This document shows positions 14,001-26,340 of a stretch of DNA of 64,000 nt, one piece after another. Location of the stretch: contig NC_081824.1 in assembly GCF_030867095.1 (NCBI RefSeq), positions 237,486,719-237,550,718 on the forward strand. The letters run 5' to 3'. A model generated the notes under the pieces. That model was not told the origin of the DNA, ran no database searches, and saw only the letters and a program-made list of their open reading frames with translations. Positions within the stretch are counted from its first letter, which is position 1, and the number at the start of each line of letters is the position of its first letter. The DNA comes from Alligator mississippiensis (Eukaryota > Chordata > Crocodylia > Alligatoridae). Made by a program: the position numbers and the translations under genes.

Positions 14001-14026
14001 AGCAGACTCAATTAATTGAGTCTGCT
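14001..14026. repeat. perfect 26-bp palindrome
   Basis: The half-site AGCAGACTCAATT is followed directly by its exact reverse complement. It is part of the foldback element. Confidence 0.92.
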
Positions 14027-14078
14027 CTGATGTGTTGTAATTACAATGCATCGAAGTAGGCAGCCTGTACATCTACAG

Positions 14079-14263
14079 CAGGGGCAGGCAATTATTTCAG
14101 GCAGAGGACCGCATACTGTTTTGGCAAGCCATCGAGGGCCGCATGACAGGCAGCCAGGGGCAGATAAATATTAATTTTCTAAATTTTTTAGGGGCCCCAC
14201 AGGCCAGATAGAATGGGCTGGTGGGCCGCATCTGACCCGCAGGCCACATTTTGCCCACCCCTG
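14079..14263. mobile_element. short hAT MITE, target duplication ATCTACAG/ATCTACAA
   Basis: 185 bp. The ends are CAGGGGCAGGCAATTA and TTTTGCCCACCCCTG, inverted with few mismatches. The 8-mers at 14071-14078 and 14264-14271 match 7 of 8. Both ends match the ends of the 1240-bp element at 47570, which lies in the opposite orientation. It is inserted into a larger foldback element (13745-14280). Confidence 0.88.
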
Positions 14264-14384
14264 ATCTACAAGCACCCCAATAAACTAACCAAAGTAGGTA
14301 TATTTATATAGCACAAGCTACCATGGGCTGAAGTTCACTTTATAAGATGCTGTGAAAGGATGTGCACATAGCTGGAGCTCGAGC

Positions 14385-14505
14385 TTGTGTGTGTCCTTTC
14401 ACAGCCTTTGATGAAGTGAGCTTCAGTTCACAAAAGCTTGTACTATATGTATATCTATCTACCAAAGTTAGTTTATAAAGGTGCAAATCTACCCTGCCTT
14501 CTACA
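14385..14505 (+). mobile_element. second SINE-like tail
   Basis: Shows tgatgaagtgagcttcagttc, acaaaagctt and ttagtttataaaggtgcaaat in order. This is the pattern of a widespread sauropsid SINE/LINE tail in which 'gatgaagtgagct...cacgaaagctt' is followed by 'ttagtctataaggtgc'. The name of the family is not certain. Confidence 0.5.
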
Positions 14506-14509
14506 TTCT

Positions 14510-17309
14510 GTTGGCATCACTACTATTCCAAACAGTGAAAAACCCCTAATATCCTTCAACTTCACATCACTGACGCTTTATGAGACAAGATAGGCACTGC
14601 AATATTAACATGTTTGCTATTGATATTTTTTCAAATATAATGTTTCCATGTCTGTAAACAGTGGTATAGATCTCAAAGCAGTCATCAACCACTTTTTCTT
14701 CCTTTGGCCAGAGTGTATTAGCATGGCCTCACTGTCTGAATGCCCAAAGTGAGCAAAGGAGTACTCAAATCAGTGACAAATATTTGAAAATGCTCGCTCT
14801 AGTGCAAAATATGTCATTAAACTGAAATATCCATTTCTTATTTCATAGCACAAGAGCTTCACATGAACAAGAAGGGGGTTCTCTCAGTGTTTGGCTTATT
14901 CTTTGGAAATAGCCTTGTAGCCCAGGCTGTACTTGGGATGGTCCAGACTTCACTTCTGTGTGACGCTGTGTTTTCAAGGCATGGCTGTTCTCTATGTATC
15001 AACATGTGACTACTTCCTACCCCTCTGGGCCTGCTGGAAGGACCTCCCCTTCACCTGGCATGATTTTAGAACCTCAGAAATAAATTGTGCTGGGCGCCAG
15101 AGGGAAATGGGTATCTGTTTTTTCAAGAATGCTGTTGCTACAGCTCCTCATCTTCATGAACACCTGTTGCTCTGTCAGATACAATGGATTCCTGTACATA
15201 ACTTTCCCTTTGCTAAAGATTTAATGCCCCTTAGTGTAAAAGCTGAGGCAGGAGTTCCCAGACCATGTCTGTGGTTCTCTAAGAGTTCCAGCACAAAGAT
15301 GAATGAGAAGACATGATTTTCCTTATTTTTCTAAGTAAATAATACATTTAGGAGGGGGAAAATATAAAATATGCAGCCACTATTAAAAGCATGTGCATGT
15401 GCACTCTTTCTCTCTCTCTCTCACACACCCTCTTTACTTTAACCCCCCTTTCAGGCCCTTGTCTTCTGAGAGCATCAGGTAATATTGAGGCTGATGCACT
15501 CAGCTCTTGGTCACTCCTCCTGACTTACCTTTTCATGGTAGCCTGGTGGGCAGTTGTGCATATAGCAGTGTATTGTATAGTATAGTATTGTATTGTAGTG
15601 TATAGTAGTGGGCTCTTCACCACCCTCCCTGGCCTGCCCTCAATATGTGCAAGCTCACAATTAACTTCTGAAGCCCTAGAGCTGCACACATTTGCTTAGC
15701 TTGGCTCACATGAGACTCAGCAACTCCTTAAAGTTAAGGCTATGAGTAAGTGTTCGCAGGAGCAGGGTGTGAGATGGGAGAGGCTCACCACAAGGCTATA
15801 GAGACTGATTTTTTTTTAATGATCATTTATGTTACTGTGGGCAACATACCAGCTAATAAAATACAATCTATAACAGGCCCTTCCCATCTTGTAGATCTTG
15901 CAAAGAGCCTTGCACATGGGGTCACTAACCCGCTATGTAACGCTCTGAATGACTTCCCCAGATGACGTGCACAGCTTGCTTGCTCCAGCCTGAATCATGG
16001 GGCAGAGCTGAGAGGATTTTTTTTCCACTAACAGAAGGATGAAATTGGGCTATGCTTTTGCCACATTTTTGAAGGAGTCATTCTTTACAGAAGCTTCAGT
16101 TTCAAAACAAACCCGTTAAGCTGTTCACTCCTTTTCATTTGCTGCTTGTATAAACACTTACACACATCTTCTTATAATCATGGCTGGTCTGGTTATGGAA
16201 GTGATAATAATGGAGCTGTGCGGCTGCTTCAGGCTTTCTGATGAAGGAACACTGCCAGGGCAGCGAGGCTGCTGATTCAGCAAAGCATGGACTGGGGTAG
16301 TGAAATTCTATCGCCCTCTGTTTTCTCCACCAAAGCGCAGCTGCTCAGAAGAGCAAGCCATTTATCGGCATATCCACATCTGGAAACTCCATGCCAGTAC
16401 TTGGTGAGGGGGGAGGGAGGGGCCTTTTCATTTTGAACAGAGTTTCTAGGACTCTAACCCCACTTTAAGCAGCTTAATGGTAACCGATTTTTACTACCCT
16501 TAGGACAGGGATAGTTTTACCTGTGTACTCCTTTGGCTTCTGGTTTTTTTCCAGTATATCTACAGCTATCTTGCCACTCATTTAGGAAACCTAAGCAACT
16601 CTGGAAAAGAATGAACCATTTCAGGACATAACAATTACATTAAGAAAACCACATGAACCCCAGCTTGCCTGTTGTATAGGTAGAGTCAGAATTGCTATGA
16701 ACCTCCTCATATAAAGGATTCCTATTAAAAGTTAATGAGTGGTCTTGGGACCATTGCAGGGTTTTCGTGGAGCAAGAAGATTGGACTTTTGTGTGTTATG
16801 CTTGCTAAGGGCTGTTGAAGAGTAGGAGACAGGCAAATGGGGCTGCAGCACTGATGAGCTCACTCTGCTAGTTTCAGTTCAAGGTCGTAATACTTGTTCA
16901 GTTTGCTTTGGGGGGTTTTGGCAAGGGAAGTAAGAGATTTTATTCTTGGTAAATATACAAATGAAAACACAAAATGAGTCTTGAGGGATCTAGTTAACAC
17001 TTTCAGTTCATTCACTCACTCACTTGACTGACTCCAAGCCAAGTAAAGCTCTGAAGCCCTCAGCACTTTGTGGTCACAGAATGAGTCTTCAGCTTTCTGT
17101 TTGCTGCCACATTTATGCAACTCCCTTTCGGCACTTGGTGAGATGCTCAGTGGTGTTAACTACACTGTGTTAAGCTCTTCAGCTTTATTGTAAAATGTAC
17201 ATTTATGGAGCAGGTCTAACGCTTCAAACACCAGTTTGTAACCCCCAGGCTCACTTTTCTGCTGATGTCAAAGATGGCTGTAAAAAAACCCTTTACATTG
17301 GCCCTCTTG
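14510..17309. other. intergenic, nothing recognised
   Basis: Unique-looking sequence. A TATAG/TATTG-rich patch lies at 15550-15610 and a short TC/CA tract at 15405-15430. Confidence 0.55.
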
Positions 17310-17403
17310 CAAGAAGCAAGGAGTTTTTGATAGTATCTGATACCTTTTATTGGACCAACTGTATAGTTGGGAGAGATGTTAGACAAGCTTTTGGGCACCA
17401 AGC
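17310..17403 (+). mobile_element. SINE-like family fragment
   Basis: Plus-strand copy of the family at 19942, diverged. It carries gatagtatctgataccttttattggaccaac followed by the aagcttttgggcaccaagc block. No target duplication seen. Confidence 0.6.
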
Positions 17404-17954
17404 ATCCTTCCTTGGGTCACTTTCCTGGCCTGTTTTCCTGGACCATCTCAGCCACAGCAGCACTCCAGCCAGTCAGGGGGCAAGTGTGGCTGAATTTGTT
17501 TTGAAGAATTTTCAGTGGTTCATTGCATGCAGACTTTGACCCCTCAGCGTTGTTTGTAACAGTGCAGGTGGTTGTGAATCCACCTCTAGCTCAGAATGTG
17601 CAATTTCTTCTGGAAGGCCCGTGGCTGTCAAGTGGCAATCTAGCATTTCTGGGAAAATAAACAGCAGGGAAGAAAAGCTGCTGTTCACTCTGGTCCTGGT
17701 ACCATATGATTTGAATGGACTGGCTTGCTAGTGCAGAGGCAAAAGCAGAATGATGGGCATTGTCACTGCACCTCCCAAAGAGGCCTGGATATGCCAGGGG
17801 TTGATAGTAACAGTTTGCAATTCCAAGTGTGGAGTTACTGCCCCTCTGAATGCTTATCCACCTTTCCCTAACTTGTGTGCTTGCTAATTATCCTATCTTA
17901 TTACCAGTAGCTTTTCCTGTCATTGAGGCTCCAGTGACTATGTGTCATTTAGTG

Positions 17955-18628
17955 CAAGGGTGGGCAAAATGGCAGATCCAGCCAGTGGCCAGACTCCATT
18001 TCCCAGCAGCCCTTGCCCCTGTGGCTCTTGGCTGGTCTCCGCAGAGACTCCAGGAGCAGCAGAGCTGTCACAGTATGGGGCCATGACAGTTCAGGGCTGC
18101 AGAAAAGGGACTCTCCCCTGGTCCCAGCCCCATGTTGTCATGTCCTACACTGTCACAGCCTCGCCACTCCCAGGGTCTCTAGGGAGACCAGCCCAGGATG
18201 GCACGGGTTGGGAAGGGAGCTTCTCTGGGGCTGAGGCCAGGATCTTGCAGCAGTGACAGCGCAGGTTGTGATCTGCTCCCTGCACACTCGTGCCCTCGAA
18301 AGACACACTCATCACAGAGGCTTGCAGGCCGTGGATCCTGGCTCTGCCGCAGCCCCATATTGTCACTACCCCAAGATCCTGGGGTCTCTCTGGCCCTACC
18401 TGCCCATCTCACTCCTGGTCACAGCCTCATCCCAGCTGCCCAGCTGTGTATCCTGTCCACATGGGTCCCAACCCTGGTGGTGGCTGTGGAGCAGACACTT
18501 CAGGGTGTCCAGGCAGAAGGGTTGGGTCCAGCAGCAGCAGCCAGAAGGAGCTGACTGCAGGAGGTGCTGGGAAATGGAGTCTGCTACAGGGCTGATCTGG
18601 CCCATGGGCTGGACTTTGCCCAACCCTG
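17955..18628. mobile_element. hAT element, target duplication ATTTAGTG/ATCTAGTG
   Basis: 674 bp, GC-rich. The ends are CAAGGGTGGGCAAAATGGC and GACTTTGCCCAACCCTG. The flanking 8-mers match 7 of 8. Internal open frames on both strands reflect high GC; none resembles a transposase. The ends relate it to the 14079/47570 family. Confidence 0.83.
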
Positions 18629-18904
18629 ATCTAGTGGCATTAATTTATCAACTCCTGTTGTCCAGACTATTTTTGTGCTAGGTATGAAGGAAGACATACA
18701 TTTTTTCATGGCATTCTACAGAGGGTTGAGTTAAGGTCCTTTGGAGGTGACCTGGGAGCTGTGGATAAGGAGAACTAAAGCTACCAGAATTATGGGAGTC
18801 TCAGCTGGGCCATCTGTGTTACCCCAGCATGATACATGATGCATGACACAGAACCTATAGGGCCAGTGCACAACACTGCACTGGGGCAGCTATGCAACTG
18901 CCCC

Positions 18905-19941
18905 AATTCATCAGGTCGTTGGCAGTCCCTTGAAGTTGAGGATGACATCTGTCAGGCTTGATGGTTCCTTAGCCTGATCCTGCATGTACACGTTCTTTGG
19001 CAATGGGGGCATGTTGTTGCACAGGGCAGTGGGATTTGTAGCCCTGGGTTGGTCTCTTTCTCCTTCCTCCACCACCACCATTCCACCTCAGTTTCAAGTT
19101 GTTGGACCTCGAAGTGGCACCTACCTTGGTGCACCATGTGGCACTACGCCAAACGGTCGGCAGCTTGCTCCTCCCAGCCATTGGTACTGTGCTTGAGGGT
19201 GACCTTGAGCATGTCTTTGTACCATTTTCTTCGGCCACCCTTTGAGCACTGTCCAACAGAGAGCTGAGAGAAGAGAATGTGGCAAGGGAGGTGGTTCGTG
19301 GACATCTGGACACAGTGGCCTGTCCATCAGAATTGATTTCGTAAGAGCAAGGCTTTGATGCTGGTGAATGCAGCTTCATGGATGATGCTCACACTGGTCC
19401 GGCAGTCCTCCCATTTGATCCGCAGGATTCAGTGTAAGCACCGCTGGTGAAAGCTCTCGAGGGTCTTAATGTGGTGTTGGTAGATGGTCGAGATTTCACT
19501 GCAGTAGAGGAAGGTGGTCGGCATGACAGCCTTATAAACCAGGACCTTCATCAACTTCTGAAGATCTCTATTTTCAAAGACACGTTGTTGCAACTTGAAG
19601 AAGGTGGCTCTGGAGCAGTTGACCTGGTGCTGGATTTCTTCAGCAATGGTAACCTGTTGAGAGAGGTGGCTGCCAAGATATGGAAAATGCTCCATATACT
19701 CCAGAGCCTCCCTCTCTACGTAGATAGCGCGAGGGATGTTCAGCTGGCCTGGGGGGGTTGATGGAGAACCGTCATCTTGGCAATGTTCAAGGACAGGCGA
19801 AGTCTCTTATATGAAGCATTGAGAAGGTTTAGGGTCGCTTGCACATCCTGTGCAGAGTGACCCATCACACAGCAATCGTCCACATGCTGTACAAATTCAT
19901 CAGGTAGTACACGTGGAATGGGCAGTGCCTTCACTGGACAG
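18905..19941 (-). pseudogene. LINE reverse-transcriptase C-terminal relic
   Basis: A non-LTR retrotransposon 3' part on the minus strand. The frame starting near 19940 contains FVQHVDDCCVMGHSAQDVQ, a form of the RT (Y/F)ADD catalytic box, then LNIAKMTVLHQP. A second frame (19695-19429) has FPYLGSHLS, FLYCSEIST and HIKTLESFHQRCLH. The last part (about 19130-18960) has a cysteine/histidine finger CPHCQRTCTCRIRLRNH typical of the tail of this LINE type. Frames shift at least twice, so it is inactive. I do not assign a clade; it is clearly not the CR1 seen elsewhere here. The endonuclease and most of the RT are missing. Confidence 0.82.
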
Positions 19942-20038
19942 GGGGTTTGTGTTTGTGTCCGAAAGCTTGCAAAAAACAAATTTTCCAACTATTTAGTTGG
20001 TCTAATAAAAGATATCACATCTACCCAAAGAACCTGTC
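19942..20038 (-). mobile_element. SINE-like insert with 16-bp target duplication
   Basis: A 97-bp piece of an interspersed family (pattern: ctttgggtagatgtgatatc, then ttttattagaccaac, then aagctttcggacacaaac on the minus strand). It is flanked by exact copies of TGCCTTCACTGGACAG at 19926-19941 and 20039-20054. A 16-bp duplication implies target-primed reverse transcription. Related copies lie at 17310, 39646 and 44857. Confidence 0.82.
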
Positions 20039-20054
20039 TGCCTTCACTGGACAG

Positions 20055-21727
20055 TGCCTTGATTGACTAGTTAAAGCAATTTGCTATAGTACAGTAAAAA
20101 AGCAAAAGAGTCTGAACATGGGTGCAAATTGGCATCCCTCCTGATACAGTATATGCATGTTACCAGGAAGTAAGAAATGCATTGACAGTATCATGTTTCA
20201 AAACTTAAGTCATTTTAGCAAAGCTAATTCACTTATTTTCAAGAGTACAGGCCAACACTGGAGGCAAAGTGAATAGTCATAAGGTATATTTTGTTCCTAC
20301 TTACAAAGGAAACGTTTTGAAAGGCTTCCTATGAAATAGAAGTACTTTTCAAAAAATGCATCTGTTTCAAAAACAGCAGGAATATGGCCATGCATAAATG
20401 ACTTAGGCATTTAGAACCAGGTGCTCAAAGATATGTAGCACCTGAAAATGCAGAAAGATGCCTACTGAGATCTTCAAAAGGACCTTAGCAGACCAGCCAT
20501 TTAAGTCCTGCTGGAATCAATCTCAGTTAAGCACTTCATGTGCTTTGAAAATCCTACTGGCTGCCTCTCTGCCACTCTTCAGGCACCCAAGTCCTTTTGA
20601 ATATCTGGTCTCAGAAAAAAATGTGTTTGGACTTTTCAAGGTATGAATATTTGAATAATGGGAAGGGTGGAAAAGCACAGCTTGAAGCATGATGAGCTGG
20701 GAGAATGAGGTGGTGCTGAGCAAAGCTGTTGACCTCAGAGCTGGAGGAGGAGGGAAAAGCTGAAGGGGTGATCAGCGTGTGGGCACTAAAGGAGTCCACA
20801 GAACTATGGGAATTGCCCGAAGAGAAGTGCCACAACAGAGCCCTAAGGTGGTGAGGGAGACAGGAAGATAAAGGGGATGGCTGGAGAACTTGGCAGCATA
20901 GGATATGTGAAACCAATGGATCAGTCTGAAGGAAGAGAGAGCAGTCAAACATAGCAAAAGCAATGGAAAGCTAGAGAAGGCAAGAGATATCCAACCTCCT
21001 GAGCCCTGTAGCTCCCTTGGCTTGGGCAGAATTGCAACAAGAACAGTCTTACTCATGAGTCATTTTGGCGGCATACCAGAAGTGGCTGAACCATTCAGGC
21101 TACTACTGTGCAGCAGTGGCAGTGTCAGCGTGTCGCATAGCAGCCTTGTTGCTAAGGATCTAGGGAGGTTAACATGCTTCGGAGGAAGGGGAGGGAAGAA
21201 TAAGAGTATTTGCTCACATGATTTTTTCCAGCCACATCCCAGCAATGTCTGATATTGCACAGCCCTTTGAGAAGGGAGCTGGTGGGCAGTTTCCTTCACA
21301 GAGAAAACAACTGCCAGGGGAAGGGAGGCTGCTGGTAGCTTGCTTGAGGGTTACCCAGAGTTTGGTGGGTCTCCACCCAAATGCATGATTCCTATTGAGG
21401 TGGACTGTCCATGTGTTCACAGTGTAGCATGGCTGCTCCTGCAGTCAAAGGGACCGTTCCTAGGAAGAGATGGGTTTCTTTAAAGCTGAAAAAAATACAA
21501 GGCACCTCAAGAAGCTATGGTTGTGGTGACTCTTTGGCTTTTGCTGCGGGTTCCTTGCCCAGGGTGTGGTGAGCATAGGGAGATGTTCTGAGGGGTTGTG
21601 ACTGCTTAGCTTGGGTGAAATACCTTGCAGGCATGTTTGATAACATTGGAAGACTTGCGCCTCTTGCTTTGTCTTGGGTCTGCTTCTCTCGTGTCTTGTG
21701 AGTTTGTGCTTACTATTCAGATCATAA
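20055..21727. other. intergenic, nothing recognised
   Basis: No exon or repeat family identified. The minus strand from about 21050 to 20520 has several overlapping open frames without family signatures. Confidence 0.5.
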
Positions 21728-22365
21728 AGTGCAACCCCGCACTATAATTTATGGTCTTCACAGAAAGCACCATGAGTTACAGTGCCCACCCCCACCCAAC
21801 CCAACAGACATTCACTGTTTGATGAGGGGGAGGGGCAGGATCAAGCTCCACTTTGGAGCCAATGCAGCAGAGGGAGGTTGTGTCTGCAGCCTCTCTCCCT
21901 TAGCCTCACCATACCTCCCAGTAGCTCCGGTGCTGTTGTCAGGATGGGAGGCGGGAGATGTTAGGGGAGGGGGCTCCATTCTGGGGTTTGCCCAGCCTGC
22001 GCTGGAGGGAAGTGAGGGGGTGGGTGGATTAGAGCTTCAATCCACGCGTCCTCCAGTGCAGGCTGGGCAAACCTCAGAATGGAGCCCCCTCCCCTGACTT
22101 CTCCCCTCTCCCATCCTGACAAAAGCACCTGGGAGCAGGGCTGAGCTGCATCAGCCCAGCCGTTTTCCCAGGCATGGACAAACAGAAGTTAATGAAGGTG
22201 CTCCATTTTGGAGTGCCTTCATCTGAACCCTCATTAAATGAGGGTTAATTTGTTTTGTGATTGGATGCTTTTAAAGCACTCTACAGTTGTGCACTTCTGT
22301 CAGCACATGGCTGTGGAGCACTTTCAAGAGGCCGATTGCACAACAAATATCACTTTTGTCAGCAC
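21728..22365. mobile_element. foldback repeat family, copy 1
   Basis: Shares the 'catgagttacag' front block, the 'aacagacattc' block and the 'gttaatgaaggtgctccattttggagtgccttcatctgaaccctcat' rear block with copies at 29235 and 49435. The centre contains a very long inverted repeat, listed separately. No coding potential. Confidence 0.65.
21925..22131. repeat. 207-bp inverted repeat
   Basis: The inner arms 21963-22008 and 22050-22095 are reverse complements with two mismatches in 46 bp. The pairing continues outward, with more mismatches, through GTCAGGATGGGAG / CTCCCATCCTGAC-type blocks to about 21925 and 22131. The 41-nt centre has its own TGGATT / AATCCA stem. Confidence 0.88.
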
Positions 22366-23859
22366 CCAGAGATACAGGCATCCTTTAGCCATAAAAATTA
22401 ACATCCATGGTGATTTTGATGTGGGCAAGCAAAGCAGGGATGCAGCTTCCCAGTACCTTGTGGTTTTGAATATGGTTACAATGTAATAAACTTGTAAAAT
22501 AATGTTTTCCACAGGTGGCTGTATTCTGGAAGTTTTCCACCCGGTAGCTGTAACACAGGCAACACATTTTTATGAACTCCCATCTTTGGACTCAGTGGAC
22601 TGGATCCCTAGCACGGACCTGCTCTGGAAATCAATCTTAAAGCTTTGGCTGCAAACAAGGCAATGAGTGTGTGATAAGTAGATCTCCTTCCATAACTATG
22701 GTCTGAGCATAAGAATCCATTTGATTTTATTTCTAAGTTATTAAAAATGGAGCCTGCAGCTACTGGCTTTAAGATGTCTAGTAGATTCTTCCTGTTCAGA
22801 GGAGTGTTTTTTAATTTAAAATGCTCAAGAAAACATCCTGTAAATTAATTTAATAGACAACATTTTCATTGTCCTGTAACATCAAAGTGTCTCTGACCAG
22901 AACTAAATCAGGGAGACTTGCCTGAAGCAGCTTGTAACTATATTGTATGCCTCCTGCGCAATGGGCAATAAACTAGCAAGTTAGAGCTTTTTTTCTTTCA
23001 GTTACATCCTACTGTGGATACAATAGTTTTGACAATAACCATTCCCCAAAGGTGTGAAAATCACTTAGTCATATTTGAAGGCAGTAATGGGATAGATGGG
23101 GAGAAGAAGAATGACCTAAGTAGTTCGGGCACTGGTCTGGGACTTGGGACACCTGCCTTAAATTCCTTGCTCTGCTACAGACTCCTTGTGTGACTCTGGG
23201 CATGCCATTTAGTCTCTCTCATGTCTCAGTTTCCCCTCTGTAGAACGGGGTTAATAGCACTGCCCTGCCCTATTGGCATGCTGGGAAGATAAATACATGA
23301 AAGGCTGTGAGGTGCTCCCACCGTGGGTAATGGAGCTATATAGGATGAATAGACAGATAGATGGTCATTTGGCAAAGTGCAGCTCTTCTTGCTGTGGTAC
23401 TGGTCCAAGTGTGGTGACAGTATCTGCTCGCTACTGACCATGGTAAGATAAGAAGACATAAAACTGAAGACAGCAGGGAACTCTACTCTGACATTCTGCC
23501 CCTAGCATGTCATTTTTGTAAGGATGACCATTCTAGTAGTGGACTGGCTTAACAGGACATACTTTACACTGGGCTCTCCACATCACACCAGGGAGTGTTT
23601 GAACCTCAGCACTCCATTGCTCTAGAACTCAGCTCCACATGGGATCCATTCCCACTTCTCACTTGGGACAGTTCTGGCACATTCATTTCAGAAATGTTAC
23701 ACATGATAGGGCAAGCTCTGCGTACAGCCAAACCAGCCCAGACAAACCACATTCATTCCCACTGCAAGTTCAATGTCTGTACCCAAGTCATAGCATATCT
23801 TTTGAACTCAGGATCACATGCTTTCTAAACGTCACCTGAGAAATCCCTGTGACCCTTGG
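22366..23859. other. intergenic, nothing recognised
   Basis: Mostly unique sequence. At 23150-23340 a stretch beginning 'ctgctacagactccttgtgtgactctgggc' resembles an ancient MIR-type SINE core on the plus strand, but I cannot delimit it. Confidence 0.4.
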
Positions 23860-24240
23860 CAAGTTGTTCTAAAGGTTAATTACCCACTGTTAAAGATCTC
23901 TTGTTTGAATTTGTCTAGCTTCAGCTTCCAGCCTTTGGACCTTGCTGTACCTTCGCCTGCCGGACTGAAGAGGCCTCTACTATTATTATCAGATTCTGCT
24001 TCCCCACGGGTATTTGTAGAATGTGATCGCCCATGGGCTGCGCTTCGATAAGCTGAATAGATGCAGTCTAATTCTCTTCTCTAAGGCATGTTTTACAAAT
24101 CTTTAACCTTCTGGCAGCTTTTTTGTGAACACTCTCCAATTTGCAGCAACTTTCCAGAAGCATGGACACCAGAACTGGACACAGTATTCTAATAAGACCT
24201 CTCTACCCTTTCCCTGCCTTCCCATGCTTATTCATCCAAG
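23860..24240 (-). mobile_element. old divergent CR1/L3-type LINE 3' fragment
   Basis: The plus strand carries the reverse complement of a CR1-like C-terminal region and 3' UTR. Recognisable phrases include the 'ctaaaggttaattaccc' block and 'ccagaactggacacagtattct', which match the usual CR1 segment encoding LEYCIQVW-type residues. It is too diverged to keep a reading frame. I cannot fix the subfamily. Confidence 0.65.
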
Positions 24241-25272
24241 CTTCTGTGACCACAGCAGGACATGGGGTGCTTATGATAACTGATTATTCACATCATCCAT
24301 AAGGCTTTTTCAGGTGCCTCTCTCCAAGATAATGCACTCCTACCCTGTAAGCATAGCCTGAATTTTTGGTCCTAGATGTTCTTATATTTAAACACTAGGA
24401 TGGTCCTAGCCTTTGAAGTGGGAAAACCACCAGAGCACAAGCAACTTCACATGGTTTAACAGATATTTGGGTAGGTTGAGGACTGGAACACTTTTCATTT
24501 CTGAGATGTTACCTAGCTATTTCTCTACTGAATGTATCCCAAATTTAGTATTAGTTCTTTTTAAATATGATAGCAAACAGGCTCACTTCTTTTCTTGTCT
24601 TCCCTGCTAGCTCTGCTGTATGGGATAGTTTGCCAGTTGCTCCAAAGCTCCATTCACCAGACTTTCTACTAAGTGGAGGGAAAAGGTGCCATTAAATGGT
24701 GTCATTTTTCTTACCTGGCAGACTAGCAGCCTTGGCAGGAGCCCAAGCAGTACTATTTCATTTGCCTTGCCAAAGCTGTATCAGCAACTGGCACAGTTCT
24801 TTGAATGATGCAACAGAGGGTTTTCATGTGTACTGCATTGGGGCAGTCAATCTTTTGCAAGAGAACATAAAAGGTGAATCAAAGTGAAGAAGACTGGGAA
24901 GATGCAGACTTCCTTCCCACCAAGCATTGCACAAGATGGAAGTCATGACCCCTCAACTCCTGGCTTCTCTCCTCTCCTCTGAGCCTTCCTGACTCAAATC
25001 ACCCTTCAGAAGAGTCACAAGTGTCTGTTCTTTTCAGACAACCCTCATGGTGTCAGCTCCCAAGACATTTATTGAAAGATTGGTCCCTTTTGAGTACAAT
25101 GCTGGACAGTTCATCAACGTCCATCTCAAGCTGGAATGCAACTCATTGATCCACAAATTTCCAGAGAAACAGTCTGAAAAAAGTCAACCTACTGTGCTCC
25201 AACACAAGAGGTTAACCCTTTTTTGATTCAAAGGCAGTTGCTGTAGCAAAACCCCCAGTTTTTTCTTTTTTT

Positions 25273-25274
<2 letters not shown>

Positions 25275-25330
<56 letters not shown>
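25275..25330. repeat. (GATA)14 microsatellite
   Basis: Fourteen perfect GATA units. Confidence 0.97.
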
Positions 25331-25468
25331 TGCATTCCCTTCCCCAATTATTTCTGGCTTTTCTTTCTCTCCCCCCCTATTCCCTATAGACAAGCATAAG
25401 TGAGATCAGACTTAGGATAAGCTTTAACATTTTTATTTTGGTAGCAAGTTTTTGGTTTTGGATATCCA

Positions 25469-25552
25469 CTGTTTTATATTGTATTATTATTAGGTTTGTA
25501 TTGATTCTTACTGTTGTATATTGTATTATTATCATTTTCGTATTGATTTTTA
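25469..25552. repeat. two 42-bp tandem units
   Basis: The units 25469-25510 and 25511-25552 both follow ctgttntatattgtattattat..nntgtattgatt.tta and differ at a few positions. Very AT-rich. They lie in the left part of the possible LTR. Confidence 0.8.
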
Positions 25553-25559
25553 TGGTTTC

Positions 25560-26268
25560 ATATGGATATTGTATGGTTTAGGCCTGTGCTTGTAAGTGAA
25601 CCAAAGTAATGTCAAGTTTCCATTTTGTATGCCAAGTCTCCATCTTGTGTCCTCTGCCCGGGCATCCCCTGTGAGTCATGTACCCCTCCCATGTAAATTG
25701 GTTCCCAGATGAATGAGAGTGATTGGGAATGATTGAAATACAATGGTAGCAAGCCTCTACTGAATGGCCTGTAATGACCAGGCCATCACCTCACATTGAT
25801 TCATCCAGGAACCACAGACCTCACCCAGGAACAGAGACAAGAACCCAGCATTTGAAAGACAAAAAACCCTGCAGAACCAGCAGCTCTGCCATTGTACCCC
25901 ACCATTACAGACATCCGAAACTGCACATCCCTGCATGGAGCACACATACTTAGCATGCCAGGGGCTGACCCTTGCCTGGGCATGCCTCCTGTCACTAGGG
26001 TCACACAAGGTCTGCCCCTATAAAAAGGGGCAGTGAAGACAGACCCAGTGGGACACCCTCTCCATCTGGACCAGCACCATGCCACACCAGCTATCCACCC
26101 AGAGGCCCTCACAACAACCCCTCTCTGGACAACACCTACTTGACAAGGACCCCTTTCCAGCCTGGATAGGTAGCTATCACCCCCCACCCCCTCTTCAACC
26201 AAGGACTTGGACTCTGTTTCTCTTCCCTACCTGGACTCCAGCCCTTCCACTGAGTCTTTCTCCTGCCG

Positions 26269-26340
<72 letters not shown>

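Larger units (their letters stand above)
13745..14280. mobile_element. foldback MITE interrupted by hAT MITE
   Basis: The left end GGGTGTCTTTACACATG (from 13752) pairs loosely with the right end near 14277 (catctacaagcacccc). The hAT MITE at 14079-14263 splits the right end. The core 13836-13964 is itself a long imperfect palindrome (gtctcatgtattcagcg against the reverse of gctgaatacacaagac) centred on TAAAGCTTGT-tcg-ACAAGCTTTA. Outer boundaries are approximate. Confidence 0.6.
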
